From Ehrlichia ruminantium (GTDB taxonomy: Bacteria > Pseudomonadota > Alphaproteobacteria > Rickettsiales > Anaplasmataceae), in assembly GCF_009728835.1 (NCBI RefSeq), contig NZ_CP033455.1, positions 757,568-821,567 on the forward strand: 64,000 nucleotides of DNA, read 5' to 3'. Below the pieces are notes generated by a model. The model ran no database searches. It was not told the origin of the DNA and saw only the letters and a list, made by a program, of their open reading frames with translations. Below are positions 57,046-64,000 of the stretch, in pieces. The position numbers and the translations under genes are program-made. Within the stretch, counting starts at the first letter, position 1. Each line of letters opens with the position of its first letter.

Positions 57046-57789
57046 GTGAGATGGCAAGATCAAGGTATAGTAATTGCAATAAGAAAATATTGCGATAATC
57101 AAATCATTATTTCAGTACTTACCCAAAAACATGGTTTAAAAAAAGGACTGACAAAACACTATAAAAAAACAACTAGTAGATTACAAATAGGTGATTATAT
57201 TAACGTGACTTGGAGTTCAAGATTAATAAGTAATTTGGGGTACTTTAAATATGAACTTATTAAATCTACTCTACACTATTATATAACAAATAATTTACAA
57301 ATTTTATGCTTAGCTTTTTTTACATTTATATTAGATCAAGTATTGCCAGAAAATGAAGAAAATTACACTATTTACCATTATCTAGACATTTTTATTAGCT
57401 CAATACAACTTAAAAATATTAACTGGCAAATAAAATATTTAAAATTGGAAATGATATTACTTTCTGAACTTGGATTTGGACTTGATTTGTCAAAATGCGC
57501 TATAAATAATACGCAAGAACATTTAACATTTATTTCCCCAAAAACTGGAAAAGCAATATCGGAAGACATAGGATTACCTTATAAAAAAAATTTACTACCA
57601 CTACCTAAATTACTTTATAACATATACAACAACAACACGTATGAATTCTCTAACATAGAATTCAAATTAAGTTTAAATGTATTAGGATACTTCTTTAAAA
57701 AACACTTTTTAACGACTAAAAATACAATATTTTTAAAATACAGAGAAGAAATAATAAAATTAATAGACTCAGAAAATCAAATAATATAA
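57046..57789 (+). CDS. recO: DNA repair protein RecO
   Basis: A recombination mediator that helps load RecA with RecR. The start is a GTG at 57046, giving MRWQDQGIVIAIRKY, the usual RecO opening (an OB fold, residues 1-80). A helical domain follows, with DLSKCAINNTQEHLTFISPKTG, the region where many RecO proteins carry a zinc-binding Cys cluster; only one Cys is seen there, so the zinc site is missing. The 247 residues are a normal length. It stands alone. Confidence 0.9.
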   Translation: MRWQDQGIVIAIRKYCDNQIIISVLTQKHGLKKGLTKHYKKTTSRLQIGDYINVTWSSRLISNLGYFKYELIKSTLHYYITNNLQILCLAFFTFILDQVLPENEENYTIYHYLDIFISSIQLKNINWQIKYLKLEMILLSELGFGLDLSKCAINNTQEHLTFISPKTGKAISEDIGLPYKKNLLPLPKLLYNIYNNNTYEFSNIEFKLSLNVLGYFFKKHFLTTKNTIFLKYREEIIKLIDSENQII

Positions 57790-57874
57790 CTAAATAATTT
57801 CACAATCATACTATTAATTTTCATTTTATTACTAAATTCAATAATACTCAGTCACACTTTCTTTATCACCAAAC

Positions 57875-58089
57875 TCATACTTTTCTTTTATTGTCCAGCA
57901 ACTCTTGGTCTAAGTTGTCGTATTTTCGCATTATGGGCAAAAAAAAAAGTTCTATCCAACCTATTAAAAGCCAATTTACCATGTAGAAAACAGAAACAAA
58001 AAAAAACTGTCAAAAGATACCAAAGCTACTATAAATGTAAAATAAGCTAAGCCTATAAACCATTCAACTAATATACCACAGTAGTACAT
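57875..58089 (-). pseudogene. Possible frameshifted small membrane protein
   Basis: Two minus-strand frames overlap as ATGGTAA: 58089-57976 (MYYCGILVEWFIGLAYF ..., 37 residues) and 57982-57875 (MVNWLLIGWIELFF ..., 35 residues). Each is a hydrophobic helix. The second frame passes a run of ten A on the plus strand (57939-57948); one base more would give an alternative end, AKIRQLRPRVAGQ. Together they look like one small two-helix protein broken by frameshifts, or chance frames in T-rich DNA. Confidence 0.25.
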
Positions 58090-58348
58090 ACTAAAACGTT
58101 ATATCAACATTTTCTCAATTCCCACAAATGAATCAACCTGATTCTGAATAAATATTATTCACTCATATACAACCGTTTCAAATATTCTAAAATGCTTACA
58201 TATTAATTATATGAAAATATTAGCTTTAAGTATTAGTATGAAACAACCACAAAGTTAATTTTAATAATAACCTATATTATTACATAATATATTATATTGT
58301 TTTACAGAATACAAAATTAACGCATTATAATTATTTTCAGAATATGAT

Positions 58349-58486
58349 TTACACATAAGGCAAATCCAAAAAATTGTCTCCTACTAAACCAGCAACTACA
58401 AACATTTCAAAATAAAAAAACACTATTGAAACATACGTCATAATGATAACCAACATAAATAGAATTCCTAGCAACTGTACTTTCAC
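58349..58486 (-). CDS. Possible small membrane protein, 45 aa
   Basis: From a GTG at 58486 the minus strand encodes 45 residues: a hydrophobic helix (LLGILFMLVIIMTYVSIVFF) followed by a Gly/Val/Asp-containing end (VVAGLVGDNFLDLPYV). The codon use at the end (gtt gct ggt tta gta gga gac) is more varied than chance AT-rich DNA. An AGGA lies about 12 bases upstream, a little far. No homologue is recognised. Confidence 0.33.
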   Translation of the reverse strand: MKVQLLGILFMLVIIMTYVSIVFFYFEMFVVAGLVGDNFLDLPYV

Positions 58487-58690
58487 TTGTTAAGAAGTTC
58501 CTGATTATATATTTGTACTAATTTTGATAATCCATGAAATTTCCTACATAATATAGGATTTCATTATAATATTTTTCTAGTATCACCTAAATCATCATAA
58601 ATTTTATATCTTTATATTACTTATTAAAAATATATTTACAATTACATAATATAATATCAATAATGTAAAAATTGTTTATATTGGTAAGTT

Positions 58691-59254
58691 ATGGATGACT
58701 CTCATTCAAGTGGAATAAACGTATCTGCATTACAATCTTATCTGCATGAACAACACAGTAGTGCACATGGAGGAGAAGAAGAAGAAACTATGTTTTCTAT
58801 GTTTATCTTTCTTGCATGGTTTTATAAAAACGTACCAGGTGTTGCTGATATGACAACTGGAAATGTATTAGCGTCAGTTGCATCTTTAGGAATGAATCTC
58901 AAGACCAACTGTTCAATAATGTCAGATTCAGGTAAAAACTTCTTTGGATTACCAAAATTAATACCAGATGCACAACCAGGATCCCCTATGGACGCAGGTG
59001 GTGGAGCAACTGAAGGAGGAAGTACAGCTGCTGGAGGAGAGACTAGTGATGGAGGAGATTCTATCTATGCTGCTCATCATGAAGATCCATATAGCCATAG
59101 TCAATATCCTCATGCTGACCAAGAAATAATGCATGCAGCTGGTGCAGGTATGGGCAGCTTTACCCATGAAGATCATAGCCCACAACATGATCATCATCCT
59201 AGTCCTACACCTATTAGTCCATCACACTCATCTCAGTACTATCATGATATGTAA
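58691..59254 (+). CDS. His- and Gly-rich orphan protein, 187 aa
   Basis: The protein is not recognised. An N-terminal acidic part (residues 1-35, with EEEE) is followed by a hydrophobic region (MFSMFIFLAWFYKNVPGVAD, about 37-56) and a Gly/Ala/Ser stretch (about 100-123), then a tail with about a dozen His residues among Asp, Ser and Pro (SHSQYPHADQEIMH, QHDHHPSPTP). The ATG at 58691 has GGTAAG upstream. Base composition is clearly higher in GC than the neighbours because of Gly, Ala and Pro codons. The His-rich tail could bind metal. Low-complexity, His-rich secreted proteins are seen in Ehrlichia, but no function is shown. The minus-strand ORF over it is a shadow. Confidence 0.75.
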   Translation: MDDSHSSGINVSALQSYLHEQHSSAHGGEEEETMFSMFIFLAWFYKNVPGVADMTTGNVLASVASLGMNLKTNCSIMSDSGKNFFGLPKLIPDAQPGSPMDAGGGATEGGSTAAGGETSDGGDSIYAAHHEDPYSHSQYPHADQEIMHAAGAGMGSFTHEDHSPQHDHHPSPTPISPSHSSQYYHDM

Positions 59255-59734
59255 TTACAGTATAATCTGCTAATACTTTCACTTACACATAATTACTAAC
59301 ATAGCAGTACTTTCATCATGTGCTATAAATAATGAACAACGTTATGAGTCGTAACAAAGATAACATTTATGTAATCATAAAGTATCATATACTTGATATA
59401 AACTAATATCCAGTTATTGGATAAACCATATTATAAATTTACAACCCAAATAACCATACAAAAATCCTTAGAAAATATATAAGTTACTATCAAAAAATAA
59501 CTCATCATTTTTTCAATTTAATGACATACAATTACATACCTAGCAATGTAAAAATCTATAAAGAACTTAAAATCTTTCTTAGAATAAAAAAATAAATTTT
59601 TACATTACATAAACCAAGAACAAATAGATAAATTACTACATATTGTATCATTCATTCTTGAATAAAACAGCAGATCTAGCATAGCATATAGAAAATATGT
59701 AATAAAAAATGTATTTAATATTATAAATAAAACA
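59255..59734. other. Spacer before tRNA-Pro
   Basis: About 480 bases, AT-rich, without a gene. The short minus-strand ORF at 59605-59814 merely overlaps the tRNA. Confidence 0.5.
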
Positions 59735-59811
59735 TGGTCGGAGTGGAGAGATTTGAACTCCCGACCTCTTGGTCCCAAACCAAGAGCGCTACCAGGCTGC
59801 GCTACACTCCG
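59735..59811 (-). tRNA. tRNA-Pro, anticodon TGG
   Basis: Acceptor arms CGGAGTG and CACTCCG pair; the loop TTTGGGA gives anticodon TGG; the D-arm is AGCGCAGCCTGGTAGCGC; and the T-arm has GTTCAAAT. The CCA end is encoded (59735-59737). It is isolated from other tRNAs. Confidence 0.96.
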
Positions 59812-59918
59812 CATATAGAAAATATATTATATAATAATCCTATCAATAATATATATTATATCAATAAAATAATTCTTGTTATTAAACAAAAATAACTTAT
59901 CATTTTATTTTAACTTAA

Positions 59919-60590
59919 TGGTACAATTACATATCTATCACTGTCAAGACTGCAAAAGGGCGTAAAATTTCTTCTACAAGATGGCTTCATAGACAATTAA
60001 ATGATCCTTACGTACTTCTAGCAAAAAAACAACAATATAGGTCTAGATCTGCTTTTAAGTTAATAGAAATAGACAATAAATTTTCCATTTTTAAAAAAGG
60101 ACAATACGTATTAGATCTTGGTGCATCACCTGGTGGATGGTCTCAAGTTGCATCACAAAAAGTATCCCATGGAAATAGCAGTTCTGTATTTGCAGTAGAT
60201 ATGCAAAAAATGAATAAAATTCCTAATGTAATATTTATTCTATGTGATATTGCTAATAATATAGAGCTATTAAACACTACATTTCACGAAAAAAAATTCG
60301 ACGTAATATTATCTGATATGGCACCAAAAGCTTGTGGCAATAAACAAGTAGATCATGCCAACATAATTAATCTATGTGAAATATCTTTAGAAATAGCTGT
60401 AAAATTTATAAAATATAATGGAGTATTTGTAACTAAAATTTTACAAGGGGAGTACGAAAAAGAATTTTATCAATCTGTAAAATACCATTTTAATTCCGTA
60501 AAATATTTCAAACCCAAAGCAAGTAGAAAAGACTCATCTGAAATGTATTTAATCAGTGTAGGATTCAAAGGAGATCTAGAAAATACCTAG
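59919..60590 (+). CDS. rlmE: 23S rRNA (uridine(2552)-2'-O)-methyltransferase, start unclear
   Basis: An RrmJ/FtsJ-family enzyme that methylates U2552 late in 50S assembly. The open frame encodes about 220 residues, with [23 protein letters not shown] (catalytic Lys), the SAM motif [21 protein letters not shown] (catalytic Asp), [10 protein letters not shown] and SSEMYLIS (catalytic Glu). All of these fit a full enzyme, but the frame has no ATG, GTG or TTG until the ATG at 60201, past the SAM motif. The nearest ATG (59918) is one base out of frame. Either a rare codon such as ATA or ATC (59931-59939) is used, or a one-base insertion lies close to the start. Opposite strand to tRNA-Pro. Confidence 0.85.
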   Translation, partial: WYNYISITVKTAKGRKISSTRWLHRQLNDPYVLLAKKQQYRSRSAFKLIEIDNKFSIFKKGQYVLDLGASPGGWSQVASQKVSHGNSSSVFAVDMQKMNKIPNVIFILCDIANNIELLNTTFHEKKFDVILSDMAPKACGNKQVDHANIINLCEISLEIAVKFIKYNGVFVTKILQGEYEKEFYQSVKYHFNSVKYFKPKASRKDSSEMYLISVGFKGDLENT

Positions 60591-60742
60591 GATAATGCTA
60601 GTACTTACACCTTTGAAATAGAAATAAATCTATCATAATTTATTAAATACCCTAAAATCTTATATTTATTAATAAATTACTAGGAACATACCTAAAACAC
60701 AGATATATTAATATTTTAATTATTAGAGTAAAAACTCAAACT

Positions 60743-62239
60743 ATGATACAAGTCAAAAGTGTAGCATTTTATGGAATAAATACAATAAACGTTGATGTAC
60801 AAATACATGTAGCAAAAGGAATACCAGCATTTAACATAGTTGGACTACCAGATAAAACAATTGCTGAATCTCGTGAACGTATCAGAGCTGCCTTACATTC
60901 TATTAATCTATCACTACCAACACAAAGAATAACTATAAATTTATCTCCAGCAGGCTTATTAAAAGAAGGTAGTCATTATGATTTACCCATAGCAGTAGGG
61001 CTATTAATGACAATTGGCGCAATACCCAAAATTAACAACTTACCATATATCATACTAGGAGAATTATCATTAGATGGATCAATAGTTCCAGTATCTGGAA
61101 TATTACCAGCTGCTATAAATGCTCGAAATCACAATATAGGAATAATTTGTCCATATAAGAATGGTTCAGAAGCATCACTAATAAAAGATATTTCAATACT
61201 ATCACCTAAACACTTAATCTCATTAATAAAACACTTCAACAATAATGAAACTATACTTTCTCCAACTTGTAATATATCAATAGAAGATATTAAATATTTA
61301 GATATAAAAGATATAAATGGCCAATCTATAGCAAAAAGAGCATTAGAAATTGCTGCTGCTGGAGGTCATAATATGTTAATGATAGGTCCACCAGGAACTG
61401 GAAAATCAATGCTAGCAAAACGACTTCCAGGAATACTACCTGATTTAACATACGAAGAAATTATTGAAATAAACAGCATCGCAAGTATAACAAAACAATG
61501 TACAAAATCAATATCAACAACACGTCCATTTCGTGATCCACATAGTTCATTATCTATAGCAGCCATGGTAGGAGGAGGAAAATATGCTAAACCAGGAGAA
61601 GTGACTTTAGCACATCGTGGCATACTATTTTTAGATGAATTACCAGAATTCTCAAGATCAGTACTAGATTCATTAAGACAGCCATTAGAAAATAAAGAAA
61701 TTCTTATCTCAAGAGCAAATATCCAAATAAAATACCCAGCAAACTTCCAATTAATTGCTGCAATGAATCCATGTAAATGTGGATATTTTGGAGATACTTC
61801 ACAATCTTGTTTTAAAGCTCCTAAATGTGCAATTGAATATCAAAGCAAAATTTCCGGACCACTACATGATAGAATAGACATACATGTTGAAGTACCATAT
61901 ATAAACATGCTATCTTACAATAGATCCAAAACAACAGAAGATTCAAAAACAATAAAAAAACGTGTCATACTTGCAAGAAAATTACAATCAGACCGTTATG
62001 GTTCATATTTTAATAATGCTACAGCATCAGAAAAGACAATATTAAAATTCTTCACTCCAGATAAACCTGCAATGAAACTTCTAGAACATGTATTACAAAA
62101 AAGAAACATGTCTGCTAGAGAATATATGAAAATCATAAGGGTTTCCAGAACTATTGCAGACTTATCTTCAGAAACTATTATATCGTATGAACATACCGCA
62201 GAATCTTTATCATATACACAAAGAAATTTAATAAAGTGA
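60743..62239 (+). CDS. comM: YifB/ComM-family Mg-chelatase-like AAA ATPase
   Basis: 498 residues. An N-terminal S5-like domain (1-180) with FNIVGLPDKTIAESRERIRAAL is typical, then the AAA+ domain with GPPGTGKS at 215-222, the sensor-like GGGKYAKPGEVTLAHRG and LFLDELPEF (Walker B). A C-terminal Mg-chelatase domain ends the protein. In naturally transformable bacteria ComM is a helicase that extends branch migration; in others its role is not settled. It lies about 150 bases after rlmE on the same strand. Confidence 0.92.
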   Translation: MIQVKSVAFYGINTINVDVQIHVAKGIPAFNIVGLPDKTIAESRERIRAALHSINLSLPTQRITINLSPAGLLKEGSHYDLPIAVGLLMTIGAIPKINNLPYIILGELSLDGSIVPVSGILPAAINARNHNIGIICPYKNGSEASLIKDISILSPKHLISLIKHFNNNETILSPTCNISIEDIKYLDIKDINGQSIAKRALEIAAAGGHNMLMIGPPGTGKSMLAKRLPGILPDLTYEEIIEINSIASITKQCTKSISTTRPFRDPHSSLSIAAMVGGGKYAKPGEVTLAHRGILFLDELPEFSRSVLDSLRQPLENKEILISRANIQIKYPANFQLIAAMNPCKCGYFGDTSQSCFKAPKCAIEYQSKISGPLHDRIDIHVEVPYINMLSYNRSKTTEDSKTIKKRVILARKLQSDRYGSYFNNATASEKTILKFFTPDKPAMKLLEHVLQKRNMSAREYMKIIRVSRTIADLSSETIISYEHTAESLSYTQRNLIK

Positions 62240-62304
62240 TATAAGTTAATATAATATTGATTTGTAGTTAATAATTAATTAACATAAAGGTTAATAAATC
62301 TTCA

Positions 62305-62628
62305 ATGGTAATAATTATGCATACACCCGTAGCACAAACGTCTAAAATAAATTATACAGAATTAAATATAGTATTAGGAATTTGTCTTTGTGCTTCTGTA
62401 ATATTTACAGTACTATCAATAATAGTTGCAATATCATGGTTTTGTGGTATTAAAACGTCCAACTTACCTGAGTTTTCATATCCGCACTTTATTGGTGCTA
62501 TTATAAGTCTTGCACTAACTAGTGTATTACTTGCACTATCTGTATTTGCTAAAAACATTAGCAAGTTAATAGAAATTAACATGAACACACAACAAACTGA
62601 CTCTAGTATTACAGACACAGTTACCTAA
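62305..62628 (+). CDS. Small two-helix membrane protein, unknown
   Basis: 107 residues with two hydrophobic helices (about 25-45 and 62-82) separated by a short polar loop, and short polar ends (N-terminal Thr/Lys/Asn, C-terminal Gln/Thr/Ser). The ATG at 62305 and a second at 62317 are possible; AAAGG lies upstream at about 62286-62290. It is not recognised; topologically it resembles small phage- or Ehrlichia-specific membrane proteins, but no function can be given. It lies 65 bases after comM and may be co-transcribed. Confidence 0.65.
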   Translation: MVIIMHTPVAQTSKINYTELNIVLGICLCASVIFTVLSIIVAISWFCGIKTSNLPEFSYPHFIGAIISLALTSVLLALSVFAKNISKLIEINMNTQQTDSSITDTVT

Positions 62629-63373
62629 AAAACTAAAAGTCACGATCAATACACATATAATAGAAAAAAGTAATCAAACAATAAATGCTTATAGTATTTT
62701 CATAAAATAATTGTTAGCATATTAGCAATAATTTTTGTTAGCGATTTTTTATAACGCTGCACGCTTTGTCACTTTATGTGTAATACTAAGATATAGTTCA
62801 GGTATATGGCTTCCGCTTCTGTTCTCTCTTTGGAGTACAGAAATAAGAATATCATCATCACTTGATATCCTTATAAGTAGATATCATGATATCTATACTA
62901 GAAGATCCTGTCCTGAATTATATCAGTACACATAAGCAATACTTTTGTGACATTTAAATAAGTAACATATTAAGACCAATTTTTATTTTCATCTGTTTTA
63001 CATGTTATTTATTCTAATTACAGCAATTGCTGTTATATAAACACATTGTACACAAAATACAAATAACAAACTATTACTTGCAAAAACCAACAAGATACTT
63101 AACAATAATATTGTAATGTAAATATATAATAGAGTACATCCTTTAATTACAGAACTAACTATTTAATATACTTGCAAATTGTACATATCAACCAGGTAAA
63201 ACATTTACTTTAATACTATCCTTATCTGATACTTTGTACAGTGACAAACCGGCCATGATTCAATTATATATATTAAAGCTTTATCATGTTATAAAAGACA
63301 AGAATATTCATTTTAAACTCATAATACTGCAACATGCTATAACACATATAAAAAAACTACATAGTATCAATTC
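62629..63373. other. 750-base spacer before the YihY gene
   Basis: No gene called. A plus-strand frame at 62735-62935 (TTG start, somewhat less AT-rich codons such as GCG ATT TTT TAT and CTT CCG CTT) could be a decayed remnant, but I give it no name. A cluster of gatatc motifs forms palindromic spots near 62864-62900. Confidence 0.4.
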
Positions 63374-64000
63374 TCACATAAGATTATAAAACGTACTTTT
63401 TACCCTATAGTTAAACTCCGCACCATATATAAAGAATATACTTAAAATGTAGAAAAATAACAAAGAAGCAATAATACTAGCTAAACTACCATATATTATA
63501 TTCAGTTGATGAAAAGTCTTTAAATACCACGTAAAAACTAAAGACGAACAAGTCCATAGGAAAGTCACTAATACTGCACCTGGTATTACATCTGCTAAAC
63601 TTTGTTTAACATTTGGTATAATAAAATACAATAAAGCAATGGATATAAACAATACTAATTCACTTATAGCATATTTAAAATATCCTAAATTTTTATCTAA
63701 CATATCATACACTACAGGCAATACAATAATACATACCATAGCAATAATCATAGCCAAAGTAATAGCAAGAAACTGAAATATACTTAACAATCTACGAAAA
63801 ATATAAGAAGGTGGGCTAGAAACCCTGCATGCCTTATTCAATATAGTTCTTATTCCTTCCACAGCAGATGAAGCAGTCCAAACTGTCCCTATTACTGCCA
63901 ATGTTAATAAACTATGTGGAGGACCTGAAATTATTTCCTGAATTCTTGGCATTAATCCAGAAATAACTTCACTAGGTATATTATCAGTAATTAATATAAT
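63374..64000 (-). CDS. YihY/virulence-factor-BrkB-family membrane protein, N terminus beyond the edge
   Basis: Minus-strand frame open to the right edge; the visible ATG at 63952 is internal, since the frame continues upstream (ITDNIPSEVISGL). The family segment TVWTASSAVEGIRTILNKAC and the later VLVTFLWTCSSLVFTWYLKTF, IYGSLASIIASLLFFYILSIFFIYGAEFNY are diagnostic of YihY (formerly misnamed RNase BN). About five helices are visible of the usual six. Its molecular role is unknown; proteins of this family sit in the inner membrane. Confidence 0.9.
   Translation of the reverse strand: MILITDNIPSEVISGLMPRIQEIISGPPHSLLTLAVIGTVWTASSAVEGIRTILNKACRVSSPPSYIFRRLLSIFQFLAITLAMIIAMVCIIVLPVVYDMLDKNLGYFKYAISELVLFISIALLYFIIPNVKQSLADVIPGAVLVTFLWTCSSLVFTWYLKTFHQLNIIYGSLASIIASLLFFYILSIFFIYGAEFNYRVKSTFYNLM

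Larger units (their letters stand above)
57790..58690. other. 900-base spacer with possible minus-strand small genes
   Basis: No gene above 60 codons, but the minus strand holds short hydrophobic frames with coding-like composition (57875-58089 and 58349-58486), listed separately. The rest is AT-rich DNA, and the promoter of the 58691 gene should lie in its right end. Confidence 0.4.

Noticed and set aside
59605-59814. Minus-strand ORF over the tRNA-Pro
   Set aside because: Its start is inside the tRNA gene; a well-known artefact.
62864-62900. Cluster of gatatc palindromes
   Set aside because: Short palindromes are common in AT-rich DNA; too little to call a binding site.
62735-62935. Plus-strand ORF of 66 codons
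   Set aside because: It starts with TTG, has no ribosome binding site and no recognisable domain. It could be a remnant, but nothing supports a gene.

Overview
This window is AT-rich alphaproteobacterial DNA and fits the family Anaplasmataceae, most likely the genus Ehrlichia. The grounds are a low-GC sequence with unusually long non-coding spacers, housekeeping genes broken out of their usual operons (nuoF apart from nuoJKLMN, nusA-infB-rbfA without rimP, rsmH without a division cluster), short membrane/coiled-coil orphan genes, and a tandem-repeat lipoprotein. The species is not decided here; E. ruminantium, E. canis and E. chaffeensis are all plausible. Every assignment was made by reading the sequence, without database searches.

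Layout. 1-4.7 kb: the edge of a minus-strand membrane protein, an orphan gene, serS, hemF and a gapR-like gene. 4.7-7.7 kb: the ATP synthase genes atpD-atpC with a translationally overlapping transaldolase, then tRNA-Leu. 8-9.35 kb: mgtE. 9.35-16.5 kb: a plasticity zone. It holds a gyrB fragment, an unidentified decayed minus-strand gene, a second copy of a short piece of serS, and three intact plus one decayed member of a family of small membrane-anchored proteins; the family members share copied promoters, and two share a copied terminator. 16.5-30 kb: clpA, a TerC-family gene, then the minus-strand run ispG-tatC-RND permease-nusA-infB-rbfA. 30.2-31.9 kb: the repeat lipoprotein. 32.1-42 kb: dxr, nuoN-M-L-K-J, nuoF, tRNA-Ile, rpmA and rplU. 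42.1-44.4 kb: eno-obgE. 45.8-53.7 kb: rsmH, ileS, then bcp-rsmE-5-FTHF cyclo-ligase. 55-64 kb: argS, recO, a His/Gly-rich orphan, tRNA-Pro, rlmE (with a damaged or non-canonical start), a comM-like gene, a small membrane protein and a YihY-family gene running off the right edge.

The recognisable genes cover translation (serS, ileS, argS, infB, rbfA, rsmH, rsmE, rlmE, L21, L27), respiration and ATP synthesis (Complex I, F1), isoprenoid synthesis by the MEP pathway (dxr, ispG), haem synthesis (hemF), a minimal carbohydrate set (eno, transaldolase), protein export and quality control (tatC, clpA), and ion or drug transport (mgtE, terC-like, RND). This is an ordinary core set for an obligate intracellular bacterium.

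The most interesting material lies in the non-core parts: the 9.35-16.5 kb zone with its gene fragments and duplicated promoter-gene-terminator units, the 47-residue repeats of the lipoprotein, the rlmE start, and the His-rich orphan at 58.7 kb. I did not see a new defence system, CRISPR array, prophage or insertion sequence.
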